DNA from: Asterella californica
Taxonomy: Eukaryota; Streptophyta; Marchantiopsida; Marchantiales; Aytoniaceae
Reading direction: 5' to 3'
DNA: 64,000 nt
Assembly (NCBI GenBank): GCA_036924285.1
Contig: JAYKYS010000009.1
Span: forward strand, 8,184,001-8,248,000
A program made the position numbers and the translations under genes. The first letter of the stretch is position 1, and the number at the start of each line of letters is the position of its first letter. Shown here piece after piece: positions 1 through 13,400 of this stretch. The notes below the pieces were generated by a model. It ran no database searches, was not told where the DNA came from, and saw nothing but the letters and a program-made list of their open reading frames with translations.

Positions 1-46
1 GCATGCTTCAGAGGTATGCACTAGGGCTTCAAAGATTGAAGTCCGG

Positions 47-3000
47 TTGAATGGTCACTACGTCCCTGACGTATTGGTGGATGGAGGGTCGGCTGTAAAC
101 GTCATATCGGAGAGGTTGATGAAGAAGTTGGGGATGGAACCAACTCGCCCGGCTAGCATTGTCGTGGGGATGGCTAACAAGCAACGGGTAAGACCTCTTG
201 GCGTGTTAGAGAAGGTGGTCGTGTCTGTGATGGGAGTTCAAACATTGATGTCCTTTCAAGTGTTAAAGGACTCTAGTTATGATTTGCTCCTAGGTAGGCC
301 TTGGTTGAGAGCTGTGCGCACCACGGATAGGTGGCACAAGGGATACTTACGGATTGGACCTAGAGATCATAGAGTGATAGTTCCTCTCTCGGGTATTGGA
401 GTTGTGACTTCTGACTCTGATAGACCCACTAGTGACTACTGGGAATCTGATACGGAGGATGATCAAAGTGTATCAGAAGTAGATACCGGAGATTCTTACG
501 ATCAAGAATCCTTGTCTGAGGACGAAGGATTTGGTCGAGATGAATCATTACATCAGCTTAGTGCTATTGACTTGTTGCCTCGACCAGCAGTGGAGAAAGA
601 TCTTGACAAAGAAGAGTTGAGTGAGGCAGAGATTGTGAGAAGACTCTCTACCCTGAAGTTTGGTATCAATGTCACTCAAGAAGAAAAAAGTAGATTCCTA
701 GATATATTTCGAAAATATATCCATGTGTTTGCTTTTAGCTACAAGGATTTGAAGGAGGTGACTCTCGAGACTCATCGAATCGAATTAGAGGAGCACGCAA
801 GACCAGTTCGACAGAAGCAGAGAAGGGTCAATCCTTCAACGGCAATGATGGTCAAGGAGGAGATAGACAAATTGAAGGAGGCGAGTTTCATCTATGAGGT
901 GGAGAACTCAGAATGGGTTTCACCCATTGTGATTGTCAAGAAGAAGAATGGTAAGTTGCGAGTGTGCATAGACTATAAGAAGCTGAATGCAGTTACCAAG
1001 AAGGATTATTATCCTGTACCATTTATAGATGAGATTTTGGAGGAAGTTGCTGGTCATGAGTGGTACAGCTTTGGTGATGGTTATAGTGGGTATAACCAGA
1101 TCAAGATATCACAGGAGTACCAACAGTTGACTACTTTCATTACTCCTTGGGGAACATTTGCATTTCGGGTGATGCCATTCGGATTGTGTAATGCTCCGGC
1201 CACGTTTCAAAGGTTCATGAACAAGGTGTTTGAACCATTCATAGGGAAGTTTGTTCGAGATTTCATTGACGATTTCTGTGTGTACGGACGAAAGGAGGAC
1301 CACTTTGATCATGTGATCAAAGTTTTGCAGCGGTTGGAGCAAGCCAACGCTTCTCTAAATCCAGAGAAGTGCATCTTTGGCTGCGAAGAAGGTCTGTTAT
1401 TAGAGCACATCATTTCCAAGAATGGGATTGCGGTAGATCCTGAGAAGGTGAAGAAGATTGTGGATCTTCCATTTCCGATCAACTTGACAAAGTTGAGGCA
1501 GTTTCTTGGCATGGTTGGATATTATCGTAGGTTTGTCTTTTCCTTCTCAAACAAAGCAATAGCTTTAACTATGTACATGAAGAAGGTAGTTGATTTTGAC
1601 TTGATAGTGCATGATCAGAAGGCAAAGGAAGCATTTGAGGAGCTGAAAAAGGCATTAGTGACAGTTCCTATACTTGCTAAACCTGAGTGGAGTAAAGCAT
1701 TTATTCTGTATACGGATGCCTCCAATGTAGCAATCGGATGTACATTAAGTCAGCTAGATGGAGATGGACATGATCATCTTATAGCTTATGCTAGTAGGCA
1801 GATGGTTCCAACGGAGAAGAATTACTCCGTGACTGAACGAGAAGGATTAGCGGTGATCTTTGGATTGAAGAAATTTAGACATTATTTGCTAGGAGGGAAA
1901 TTTTCCATAGTCACAGATCACAAAGCTTTAAAGTATATTTTTACTAAGCCTAATGCCGAAGGTCGTATTGCTCGTTGGAAGATCCTTCTAACAGAATACG
2001 ATTATGTGATCGAAGATAGACCAGGGAAGAAGCATGCGAATGCTGATCTTTTGTCAAGGGCTTATGATGATGAGGGAGAAGAATCGTTTGATGATTCATT
2101 TTCAGACGAGCATCTGATGACCATCACAAGCATCGAGGAGATACCGGACGAGTACAAGGAAATCTGGAGTTTCCTTGTAGATGGCTCTTTTCCAGAAGGT
2201 ATGCATACCCGAGAACGTAACGCGTTGATCAAGAGATGCAAACCTTACACCATGGTGGAGGGAATTATGTTTCATCAAGGAGCAGATGGGTTACTAAGGA
2301 GAGCAGTTGGTCAGAAGGAGGCATTCAAGCTAATGCACGAGTTTCACGACGGAACTGTTTGCGGAGGTCACTTTGCTGGTAAGATAACAGCCTTCAAGAT
2401 TTTGGATGCGGGTTATCACTGGAGAAGGATTTCAAAGAGTGTTTAGACTATTGCAAAACTTGTGACGTATGTCAAGCATTTGCTCTAAAGTCTACTAGAA
2501 CACCTCCGTTAAGATCAATTCCAGTATTAGGGCCGTTTGAGAAACGGGGTATTGACTTTGTAGGTCCTCTTAATAAGACACCTCGAGACAATAGATACAT
2601 TGTAGTCGCCACTGACTATTGTACCAAGTGGGTAGAGGCTAGACCTTTGAGAGAGACCAATGAAATAGAAGTCGGTAGATTCCTATGGAGAGGATCATCA
2701 CGAGATGTGGATGTCCGTTAGAGTTAGTCTCAGATAGAGGAGGAGAGTTTGTAGGGAGCATGACTACTGCTATGCTACAACACTTTTCTATCAAGCCACG
2801 AGTAACGACCTCATACAAACCAAATGCTAATGGTCTTGCGGAGAAGACCAATCTTACACTTATGCTCGCCAAAGAAGCTGGTGTTGAAACTGTGAAACAT
2901 ACTTGGGATAAGAGGCTACATGCCATCTTATGGGAGTATCGAACGACAACAAAGACTTCTACTGGATACTTCTCATTTCGATTGGTTTATGGAGTGGAGT

Positions 3001-3446
3001 CCAAGTTGCCGATCCAATTTGAATTGGATACTTTTCAAACTATTCAACGAAAGTTGAAGAGGTCGAGAGGAGAAGACGTGGTCAGATCAAGAAGGGAGCA
3101 ACTCATGGAGTTGGAAGAGACCCGAGTGGTAGCAATGATCCGGATGGAACGAGCTCAGGCGTATCAAAAGAAGAGTTACGACAAACGGTTGGGCAAGAGA
3201 GAGGTAAAACCTTTTCAAGTCGGAGATTGGATTATGTTGTATGATGCTATCAAATTCAAGAGGGCTAGGAAGAAGTTTCTTCCGAGATATTTTGGTCCTT
3301 TTGTTGTAGATAAGGTGTGGAGCAACTTCACATATGACCTTCAGGAGCTGGGAGGAAGGAGATTTGATCGAGTAAATCATGACAAGTTGAAGTTGTTTCA
3401 TCGACGAAAGTTCTCTCTTCACTCCGAGGACGGAGCGAAAATTTAG
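47..3446 (+). pseudogene. Athila/Tat-like Ty3/gypsy pol polyprotein, broken by frameshifts
   Basis: This is the 3' part of an LTR-retrotransposon polyprotein that copies element RNA into DNA and integrates it. In order it shows an aspartic protease (DGGSAVN near 90), reverse transcriptase (metal site FIDDFCVYG at 1261-1287), RNase H (YTDASNVAIG near 1710), the integrase zinc finger (His pair before 2446, CKTCDVC after it) and the integrase core (VSDRGGEF near 2735, NGLAEKTN near 2830). The FIDD box and the DGYSGYNQI region resemble the Athila/Tat clade. The first open frame ends at 2446. Integrase continues in another frame to about 2690 and in a third to the stop at 3446, so at least two frameshifts break it. 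No chromodomain is seen. Gag and the 5' LTR lie outside the window. Confidence 0.9.
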
Positions 3447-3459
3447 TCCGGGGGTAAAA
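3447..3459 (+). other. Polypurine tract of the gypsy element
   Basis: A short purine-rich run (GTCCGGGGGTAAAA) sits between the integrase stop and the TG that opens the LTR. This is the usual place for the plus-strand primer of a Ty3/gypsy element. The assignment rests on position and composition only. Confidence 0.6.
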
Positions 3460-4230
3460 TGTAACGACCTATGTTACACATAGGAAGTTTATCTATTAGT
3501 AAGGTGTTTAGTTATAACTAAGTGTTGAGAATGCTTATTGGCTGCCAAAGTACTTTAAGGATGTATCAAGTTAGTCATGACTAGCTAAAAGTTAGTTATG
3601 GTTAAACTTAGCTGTACTTTTGGCAGAATTCAAATATTTGCTAAAGAGTGAGCACTCCTATCTTGTCATCTTGTCTAAAAGGTAGAAAGGAGGTGGAAAG
3701 TATCCATTATCTCCTTTTTGACTTGATATTAGTGGTTGGATTAAAGTTGTGGACTTTGTGGGCATTAAAAACAAGAAGAGATTCCACATGTTTCCTTTTT
3801 AGTGGGTCTTAGTGTAGAGCGGGGTGGAAATTCGAGATTCCTTGAGAATATTCCAAAATCCTTCTAGAAGTTGTTGACTTTGAAGGAATAAGCCCATGTG
3901 AAAAGGTAAAAAGCCCATGTGATCAATGCTTTTACCTTAAGTAATATCTTAGTAAAACCCGGTAAAAGTAGTTACGGCTGAGTTACCGGGGGTACCAAAG
4001 TAAAAACCTAGAATGTATAAATAGAGGAGTAGAGAAGAGCTCCTCATCCTTATTTTCACATTGTCGTAATGACAACTTGAGTAATATAGAGAGTGTGGGA
4101 TATTTCTAGCATGTGAGAACTTGAGAGACGTCGTTAGAATGGAGGATTTTAGTTAAGGTGTTTAAGGAGATTTTTAGTTGATAAGTTTGTGGGTGTATGA
4201 ATGAGTGAACTCATCATTTTCCCTTCAAGT
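3460..4230 (+). repeat. 3' LTR of the Athila/Tat-like element (right end uncertain)
   Basis: The LTR opens with TGTAACGACC directly after the polypurine tract. A TATA-like GTATAAATAGAGG lies near 4015, fitting the U3 promoter, followed by U5-like sequence. No second LTR copy is in the window, so the right end is a guess within about 4200-4350. The segment from about 4231 to 4501 could be flanking DNA or part of another element; no gene is recognised there. Confidence 0.6.
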
Positions 4231-4501
4231 TCATGGTGTGCTTCCATCAAAGTCATCAGAGGTGACCCCTGAGTGAGAGACAAGCCCGACATGTTGCAGA
4301 TTCGTGGATGACGATCGTGGAGGTTGAGAGATCGGGGGGGTAGTTGATCGATAGGACCGCGGAGGGTTTACAGAGCAGATTGAGCACAACATGATGGAGG
4401 AGAGGATGATGACTGCTGGGTTCAGCAGGGAGGTACCACATGAGACGACCACCTTTTCTCAAGGATCACAAACCACGCAACAGCATGGTGATGGTGGTAA
4501 G

Positions 4502-5416
4502 TTTCACGCACCTATCGCCTTGTTGCGCCAGCGGAAGCTCTTGCTCAGTAGATCACTAAATTTACACCGCTAACATGCAAACCACGAATACAAGTTAGCG
4601 TCCATGCACCACTTACCTTAATCTGTTTGGTCTGGATCGGAGCTGGACTGTCTCCCTAATCATCAAGCTCAGCAATCCCAAGTCTCGACCTAGACCCGTC
4701 TAGATCGATCCCAAACATGAGCAAGTCACAATATGACTTGGGACGGACTTCTCATAAAGTCCAGGGTCCTAAACGGTGCCTCCAGCACACCTAACGGTCC
4801 AACCGTCCGTGATGTCCGTTTGGATCTAGGCTTCCGAACGGTGGTCTAACCAGCCGACTCGTTCCCTAGTCTTGCCCCAGCCCTTACATCGTTCCTAAGT
4901 CCAGATATCCAAGTCTGGGCGGGAACGTACCTTGAAACCAGCCCAATCATCACCTCACGTCTCCAGAGACCTTTCCAATGCTACCTCACTCGCCTCGAGA
5001 TCTTACGTGGAGCTTCGTCCACGACCTAAAACGTCTCGGGAGCTCCAACACTTAGCTATTTTTTGGAAACCTGTGGTCCAAACCCAGACTCGAATCCTGT
5101 GGTTCGACCAGCGTCCTAACCACGGTCAGTCTGCATCTCAGACCCACGTCTCGGTCCCGCGTCTCAAACTTATGTTTCGATCCGTTCTCAGACTCGCCCC
5201 CTTAAGTCAGCGTTCATATGGGGTTGTCTTGGGATGGGCCTTTAGGTCCTAACCCAATGCTCAAACCTTGGTTCAGGGAACCACTTAGTGTTCAACTGAT
5301 CCCGACTTCGCGGCCAAGCCGTTAAGTCCTACTCGCAGCGTTCACAACCTAACGCAAGTCCGCTAGGGTTCTGTTGTTCGCGTCTGCGCCCGATCTTGAG
5401 ATTGAGGGTCGCGACA
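4502..5416 (-). repeat. LTR of a decayed chromovirus copy
   Basis: This segment matches the 5' LTR at 31323-32423 almost end to end, from TTTCACGCACC (TTTCGCGCACC in the other copy) to GGTCGCGACA. It lacks about 200 bases present in the longer LTR near 31790-32000. On the minus strand it reads TGTCGCGACC onward, as expected for the 3' LTR of an element lying in minus orientation. Many substitutions mark it as older than the 25-32 kb copy. Confidence 0.8.
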
Positions 5417-6960
5417 CTCACCCCCACTTTGGAGGTTGATGCCCTCATCAACAATGATCTTTTAGTTAACGCCAAGTTCAAAGTGGGTAGCCAACCCCTT
5501 GGCGTCAGAATTGCCTTCTAGTAGCTAACCCGCAATTCTCTTCTTGGCTTGAGTCTTAAGTTGTAGCTAGAACACTTAAAAAATTCCAACTAGTCTCGGG
5601 GAAAGCCTTACCTTTTTGGCTTACCCTAAACAAAACTAGTTGACAATTTCTAAATATTCTACTTAAGACTCTAACTTGCTAACTATAAGTATTCACATCT
5701 ACTTACGAGGTCCCTCGAAACTCACTTTCTAGTCGCAACCTGATTTGACTTAGACGCGCGACTAAGTTTGCTTTGTAGAAAACCACAAAGCAAGATCACC
5801 CCAAGCCCAAAGACAAGTATCGACAACCTAAGTCTTGACATCAAGACTTAGTCTTGATTTAGATGCTTATCCAAACCAGTTCGCTTCCTTTGAGTGTGCT
5901 TCGTTCCTCCTCTTGACAACATCCTAGGCATCTGATTAGAACTAGTCATAGTCATGCACTACCAATACACTTAGACAAAATTTCAAGAAACAAAGTCTTT
6001 ATTTCCAAATACAAGACAAAGTTACAAAATCCATCGGTCCAAATCGCCTCAAGTTGCTACTCGTATGGTTCGTCGTTTCTTCACTCCTCGCTTGGAAGGA
6101 GATGTCCTGATCTTGCTAACGCCCTTGTTGTCTCTGTCTCCGTTTGAAAAGGTCCAATACTTCGCTTGCATGTATTAGCTCTTCCTCTGGCACCCAAGTT
6201 GCTTCTTTCAAATGGTAGCCACGTCATTTGACCAAGTACTCCATCCGGTTAGACTTGCGCCGCGATCGCAAAATGATCTCTACCTCATATTCTTCTTCGC
6301 CTTGTACGACTTCAGGTTGAGGTATCATCATCCTTGGAGTATTTCTTTAATAAAGAAACATGGAAAGTCGGATGCAAGTGTCACTCGTGAGGAAGGTCTA
6401 ATGTATAGACATCTTCGTGCGGATTCTTGACAATGACAAAAGGTCCTGCGAATTTCGATGAAAACTTCACCGATATTTCCTTCGGAAGAGTGAAGTTTTT
6501 CGTACTTAACCATACTTCTACGCCCACTTGAAACTTCACTTGCCGCCGATGCTTGTTTACCTGCTTCGTGTAACGTTGCTGTGTCTTCTCGAGGTTGTTC
6601 TTCACTTGTTCCTCTCGCCGCTGCATCTCTGTCACCAACTCTTCAGCTGATGTTTGCCGTGTTCTTGGTCGTGTCGATATCGAACTTCTTGCAAGAGTCA
6701 AGTCAAGAGGCCCTTCTGGCTCACGTCCGTAAGCCAGCAAGAAAGGCGATTCGTCGGTTGCTGAATGCTTCGTGGAATTATAGCAATACTCCGCAAGACT
6801 GAGTCACTCCGTCCAATCACTTTGGTCCGCGCTCACATAATTTCTCAAGTATTGAGTCAGAACGGAGTTAACTCGTTCCGTTTGTCCATCTGTTTTCGGA
6901 TGAAAGGCGGTACTAAATTTTAACTTAGTCCTCAATTTTTGGAACAAGTGTTTCCAATCC
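5417..6960 (-). mobile_element. 3' internal region of a truncated chromovirus, with integrase and chromodomain remnants
   Basis: The minus strand is homologous to 25898-27495 of the intact chromovirus. It has the same polypurine tract next to the LTR, the same 3' noncoding block, and recognisable end-of-integrase text ([13 protein letters not shown] near 6890, AYGREPEGPLDL near 6725). Frames are broken by stops and shifts through the former chromodomain (about 6150-6330). Homology to the intact copy stops near 6958, so the rest of pol, gag and the 5' LTR are missing. The integrase frame is interrupted by a TGA followed by CTC at the same place as in the intact copy. An open frame crosses the breakpoint to 7031 with unrelated sequence. 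Confidence 0.8.
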
Positions 6961-7031
6961 ACAACCACTATGATGTCAAGATTCAGAGAAAAGCTCTTAA
7001 GCCTCACTGCCCACTCTTTCTGACCCTCCAT

Positions 7032-9210
7032 GATCTTGACTTAAATTCGACCACATGCAGATTTTGATCGATTAGACTACCAATTGAACTTCCAACAGCG
7101 ATATCTTGAGCTCTATAGCTCCAAAATGAGTGATCTTTGGACCGACGAATAGATCATGAGTTCCTTTGGTTTGTCATAAATTTTCAAAGACGTCTCAAAA
7201 GTATAATGAAAATGATTGTAAAACTCGGCCAGAAAGTGAATCGTCTACACCATCGGAACTCTTAGTCTCTCCTCCTTTTAGTTGTAACGATAGGAACTAA
7301 CACTCAAGGAACTTGATGGTGGTAGTCCGATGTACTTGATGTATATATGGATGAAATCGTTTGATCAACCCTCTCTAATAGAATGTGCGACATTTCCAAG
7401 TAACATAGGAGGTATGACGATTGTACCACTCTCCACAAGATTGTTGGCTCAGCAAAAATATGTTTTATTTCCATCAACTGATTAGACTTGATTGTCGTAA
7501 ATGTGCAACATCATAAATAGAGCCAGACATTGTGCAACATAAATCTCAAAGCTTTAGATCAAAATCACATACTTCTTGCAGCTAGATTGAATGAGTTCGC
7601 AATATTATTTTGTTGTCATCCGTGTCTCAATTTTATATGTAAACCGTCGATGACACCTATTATTGATGAGATTTTACAAATATGTTCAAATTTGCTCATA
7701 ACGGTTCTACTTTCAATGAGATTTGATCTACGTACATACTTAGAGTATAATTTCTTCTATTGATAAGAATATCAATATTCATCTTTCTATATTTTACTAT
7801 AATCAATTTTTAATACATATCATTAAAAGTCCTTAATTGAACATTATGTGAAAAACGATAGATCACTATTGTCATGTATTTGGCTAATTTCATTCTCTTT
7901 CTTCCTACAAGTCATTCGTTGATACTAGACATGAAAAGTTCTATCTCATGTTTCGCAAAATTTCTATGTGACATTCTTTTTTCCTATAGCACTTTGGTAT
8001 CATTTTCTCATATGAATATCCAGAAAATCGACATTCATGTGCCATACATGCTTATGAATCACGTTATGTGTGTTTTCTGAATATCATCCAAAAATCTCAA
8101 GATGTTATCACGGTAATATGTATACTTTTCAAGAAAAAACAATAAATTCATGATCAATATGAGCGGATCATGAATGTAATGAGTTTTTTGTTTCAAAAAA
8201 TCATCCATTCATAAATAGAGAAAAAGAAAGTCTCACACATCTATTTTCTTTAATATATATGTCCTTCAATATATATGTCATCTGTTTAAATCAAAAATGA
8301 AAAGAGCAGGACTCTGCATCAGATGGTGAGACCTTCTTTGAATATTATTTCCTTCCGATGTAATAATCTCAAGAAAAATTTACCAATTTTTTATATATAT
8401 AAAAATAAATAATAATGAAAAATGACATAACTTATTTTAAAGACACAAAATCTGTATTGTTCTCAAACAGAGCATGAGAATCGAGAAATAGAAAAGTAAA
8501 TTAAAACCCATCGAAGAAAAAGAAACAACAAAAATTATTTTTTATTATCACCTAAATTAATAAATAATCAAATCAAAGTAAAACCCTGATTTCTCGGATT
8601 CCTTCGCGTTTAAACGGACGAGCACTCATATGAACCCTGTAAGTCAAGGCGATTTATACCTGAAAGTGGCTCATCTGACTCGGACAAGAGCAGCTGTAAA
8701 GCATAAAAGCGAATATTGAATCTAGGGGCGAGAAAATCTGGTAGTTTGTTGGAAGGAGAACAATTACATCATGATAGTCTAAAGAAAATCATTATGATAA
8801 TAAGTAATGATGGTATTGCAAAATATTTACTAGATGGAATAAATATAAAAAACGACCTCTATAAACTTGATAATATACAAAATGCGAGGTTAATCAAAAC
8901 TCTAACAGATCCGATCACATTAGATGTTGACCAAAAAAGAATGCAAGGAGGAGGACGTTACGCACGCAGAGAGGCTCGAAACTGGAACATACGGAATAGA
9001 TCAGACGAGAGAGAATGTGATGGAGAGATGGAGAGAGGGAGTGAGACTATCCAAAAACTAAAAGAAATATGTAATCCAGTTTGTAGATTTGTACTCTTTT
9101 GTTGTTTCATGGAGAACATCGACGAATGAACTTTTCTCGACACTGAATCTGTTCGAGAATTTAGATAAAAAAATAATATTCATCCATATTCCTTCAATCG
9201 GAATGACATA
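7032..9210. other. AT-rich intergenic DNA, no gene recognised
   Basis: The base composition falls sharply after the truncated retroelement, with poly-A and TA-rich runs, especially at 8200-8600. Short open frames exist, including one at 8716-9129 that opens with TTG, but none has a recognisable domain or a convincing start. Confidence 0.5.
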
Positions 9211-9213
9211 TCA

Positions 9214-9662
9214 TTGACAAACACATTTCGGTTTCTCGTGTTCTCGATCTGCAACCTGGGCAGTCGACTGGCCAGATCAGTTAGAAAGATTACTTAACCT
9301 TATATAGATAACTAGATTATGCACTTTGCTTCTCTGCTCACCGTTCTGGAGTACAGTTATAGTTGCTCTCTCGTTCAGATTGTTAGGCGTCGCATATTGT
9401 GGTAGCCACTTTTCCTGCACTACTTTGCCTATGGCTACTACCTTGGAAGTGTGATTTTTTACACTTTTGCACTTCCTTACCTGGAGGTATCATTTTGGAA
9501 CCGTGATCTTTTTAAACATTTCTTCTTTGTTGATCTCGAATATATAGATTCGCTAACCTCTCTAACCAGGTTAACATACATGTTCAACACTCTTTCTTAC
9601 TCACTTTGTATTCCTATGGGTTCAAAACTATAAAGAAACGAGAAACCGAAATGTGTTGTCAA
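9214..9662. mobile_element. MITE-like element with about 25-bp terminal inverted repeats
   Basis: The left end TTGACAAACACATTTCGGTT (9214 on) is mirrored at 9638-9662 as the inverse ending in AAATGTGTTGTCAA. The two arms pair over about 25 bases with a single one-base length difference. Both ends are followed on the outside by TCA (9211-9213 and 9663-9665), which could be a 3-bp target duplication. The 449-bp interior has no transposase frame. Its right half is homologous, inverted, to the repeat family in the introns at 40-43 kb. A MITE fits best; a chance inverted repeat is less likely at this length. Confidence 0.6.
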
Positions 9663-9685
9663 TCAGGAGGGAAAGGTGGAGCTAT

Positions 9686-9773
9686 AAGTGAAGTAGACTA
9701 TCAGAGTTAAAGACGTAAGCACAAGGTTTAAGTGAAGTAGACTATCAGAGCTAAAGACGTAAGCACAAGGTTT
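9686..9773. repeat. 44-bp tandem repeat, two copies
   Basis: Two units begin with AAGTGAAGTAGACTATCAGA at 9686 and 9730. They differ by one T/C substitution. A third partial unit, AAGTGAAGTGCTAGAG, follows at 9774 and then diverges. Confidence 0.9.
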
Positions 9774-10485
9774 AAGTGAAGTGCTAGAGTTACAGAGGTG
9801 GGCAAAAGGTTGAAGCGGCGGGGCGCTAGAGCACTTCAAAGAGCGGGTTGTCGCGTCGTGAATAAGAAAGGGCCGAGGTACCAAAATTGTCGAAGCACAC
9901 AGAAAGTGGGGAGGCAAAGCCCGGAACCGGACTCGTCCAGAGCGGAGGAGAATCTTCCCACGAGTGACCGCTGAAGCCACCGGGAAGAGAGCGCTAGGCA
10001 GAGAAGGTGTTCCTCTAAGAGTAGAGAACTCCGGACAGAGAAGAGAAGAGAGGAACTTGAAGGTAGAATGGCTAGACAATAAGTTCTTAAGTAAGTTTTA
10101 AGGAGGGTAACACGCGAGAAGATTGTATATATACACCTACCACATGTATAATCGTTATCTCACGGGCAGCCGCTGTTTCATCACCATCCACAGAGAATTC
10201 TGGTCCTGAATGTAGTCCAAAATTTGTTGTCTCTTAACAAGCACACCCGTCGACTTAAAAGTGTAAAGCTTAGAAGCTTTGAAAGACGAAGCTTAAAAAG
10301 GTAGAAACAACTCGATGAATCGAGCTGATGATTGCATACGGCTTTACAAATATAAGTAGGAGTAATGCGTTCACCACGTGCTGACGAACTTACTCTATGT
10401 AGACCGGTCGGGGTGACCCTTGTTTCTCCACAAGACTACAAGTTCTAAGATGTACAAATTTTCACTCTCGAGAACAAGAATATAT

Positions 10486-13400
10486 TTATGACCGTTTGTT
10501 CCTGCCGCTGATAGGAGCTTTGATGCTCGCAATGCCTGTGACTTCCCGACCAGCAACAAGCGTATTCACCTCATACGTTCCCTCGTATGTATATATCGGT
10601 TCGAGGTCACAGAAAGCCTGTAAATTGCACCATTCCATTAGTCACCTCTTCCATTAGTCTTTAGCAGAAACCCAAGAAAATCGATTTAAGAAAACTGATA
10701 TCGATACATTATCTCAAGATTGAACAACAGATTTGTACCTTTGCGACATTGAAGTCGGCCAGAATTCCATTTCCTCCCAAAAGCTCGCGGCCTAAAGCGC
10801 ACACCTCTCTTGCAACTCTGGTATTATGGGCCTGAACAACCAGTCCCTCTTCTAGTCAGTGCCACTGACTAATCACCACGAACAAACACAAGTGGAAAAA
10901 CATTCTCTAGACCGGTAGCTGAGGGCTCAATTTTACCTTCACAAGGCTCGCATGACCTGGCGTCATTTTTCCTGCATCGTATAGCTTACACAAGCGCCAC
11001 CCCATGAGAAACATGGCTTGGACATGACCCAACATGCGAACAAGTTTCTCCTGATTGATTTGAAATGCCGCCAGAGGAGCCCCAAACTGTTTTCTCTCCT
11101 TTAAGTACCTACACCACAGATTAAATTCCACCACAGTGGTGAGATCACTTTGTCCCTTCGATCGCTCGGGCTTCTAGAATGCAAACACTTTATTCGATAA
11201 GTACCGAGTACAGGAACCACTTAACTGGTCCTGGGTAGAGGACGAAATCCTACCGGTGAGAGACATCATACACCCCCATAGCAATCCCAATTGGCTGCCA
11301 CGCCACCATAACCCGTGAAACTGCTAGCACCTGCATTTATGAACACCGTATCCAGAAATCAGATTACATAGAACTATGGTTCCGTTGCTACTCGACCAGC
11401 GAACTAGCATTGGTTGTCTCTGGTTTCATGATTTCAGCGAATTTTAATTAATTTTGTTATCAACTTTTCTGCTGAGCATGTTGAACAATGTCCGGGATGT
11501 TTCTGTTGTGACATTAAGGGATCAAGTTGCTGGTAGCTTCCTGCATCCACGGTGGACGAATAGGCTGTGCATGCTTCTTCCGAAGCGGTAAGCTCCGGAC
11601 TCGACTGGAACTATCAATTTGACGAGCCAGTATGCATTACTTCCAACAGTGACTCAAAAATATCGAAAAATTCTGCAGACTGCCACCTCTTCTCAAAGTT
11701 GAACCATACAAAGTTGCTCACCTTGTTTGTATCTTGGAATGAGTTGATATTTGCAAGCCGATCCTCGTCCGGAACAAACACACTGTCAAGTACAATATCA
11801 CCATTCTGCACAATCCTTAGACCTATCTTGTTCTCTATTTTAGTGGCCTTCAAACCTTTGACTCCCTTTTTCACAATGAATCTGCAGGAGAAGTTCGCAC
11901 ACTATCAGTATTCACCTGAGAGAAGAAAGTGATCTAAGACAAGAATAGCAGCAGCTTGCGAATAGAAGAATCCTATAAGAGTCTACGCACAGTGGCACAC
12001 TACCCGTTGATCTGATTTGTCTGCGTGTTCCTCGCAAAGATGACTAGAATATCCGCAAAAGTGGCATTTCCGATCCATCTTTTTTGCCCATTAAGCACCC
12101 AACCACCTTCAATCTGTCACATAATCCACGTAGACTTCAGAATGCAGAAGTTGAAGGATCAAGAAAGGTTATTACCATATGAATATAACCAACGGCCGAT
12201 TTCTACCTCGATGAGATACCAAATTATCAACCATCACTACTCCAGGAAGATCCACAGGAGATGACTAACAATTGATTTCCACTAAATAAGTTTGCAAGCA
12301 GGGTTTTGCTTCTCGACACCAACAGAGTCTCCAGGTGGCATTACATCGTGACCACGACAAAGAAACGCATCACAACACTCTGTCTGACAATCAAGGCCTT
12401 AGACTCGATCGGTTCATGCAAATTACGTACCTTAGTTGCTGTCGTGTTCAAAGAACTGGCATCGCTACCGTAGTCGGGCTCGGTCAACCCCTAAAGTCAA
12501 CAATTCAGAGAACACGTCAGCGCACATAAGCAAGAGCTTCTGTAAACATCCACTTCGACGAGCAGCACTCTCATAAAATTATAGCGGAAAAGGATAAAGG
12601 GACGATACTGATCCAGCGACTCCTACGATGGACGTACCCAACAAGATATTTGGTCAAGGCGAGCAAGAGGAGGAAGCAATCTCTTTTTCTGCTCCTCGCT
12701 CGCAAGCATACCTGGGAAGCAAATCTGACATATGTGTCAACCATCTGGTTATGCAGCGATCCTATAGCTAGTGAATGCCGAATATAGGCGGTCCTAGACA
12801 ATCGTTATTTCAAATGATGACACCTTATTTCCAGTGTCGTAGTTTGGACCAACTAAGCCATGACAAGCTCGCTTTACTTAGGTAGCAACGCCAATGCAAC
12901 AGAAGCAAGAAGGAATAGGAGAAGTATTACCAATGGTCAGCATCCCTAAGCATGTATGAACCATCATAAAAGTTGAGCAGCTTGCATCAACACGTGAAAT
13001 TTCCGCAGTCACCAGGGCACTACTCAAAATGGACATTCCTGGACAACCGTATCCCTGCACAATAATATCTACAAAAGCTCAGTATAGAGCGTACATACAG
13101 ATCCTTATGACCTAATCAGGTTAGATTCGACAATCAGCTAGGTTTGCACGTACAAACATGTCCCTCTATCAAACGAGTACTTCCAACTGACCCTTTTCGC
13201 TTCATACCTTGATTGTCCCTCCAGAAACGTTCAAGGAAGCGAACTTCGGAATTAACTCGAAAGGGAACTCCGCTCGCTCCCAATACTACATTTGTACAAA
13301 GTGGAAAGGCATCTGATATAAATTTCTCAATAAGCAAAAGGGGAGATCAAGAGCATGACAGCCTACAAGCCTGGCAAATGGAAAACGATGTAAAGCCACC

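Noticed and set aside
1261..1287. FIDD in place of YxDD as a sign of a dead reverse transcriptase
   Set aside because: Phenylalanine at this position is normal in the Athila/Tat clade, so it is not evidence of damage. The frameshifts further on are.
8716..9129. 137-codon open frame in AT-rich DNA
   Set aside because: It opens with TTG, has no recognisable domain and ends in low-complexity, charged sequence.
11567..11932. Plus-strand open frame of 121 codons
   Set aside because: It is antisense to an ACX4 exon (11722-11881) and has no independent support.
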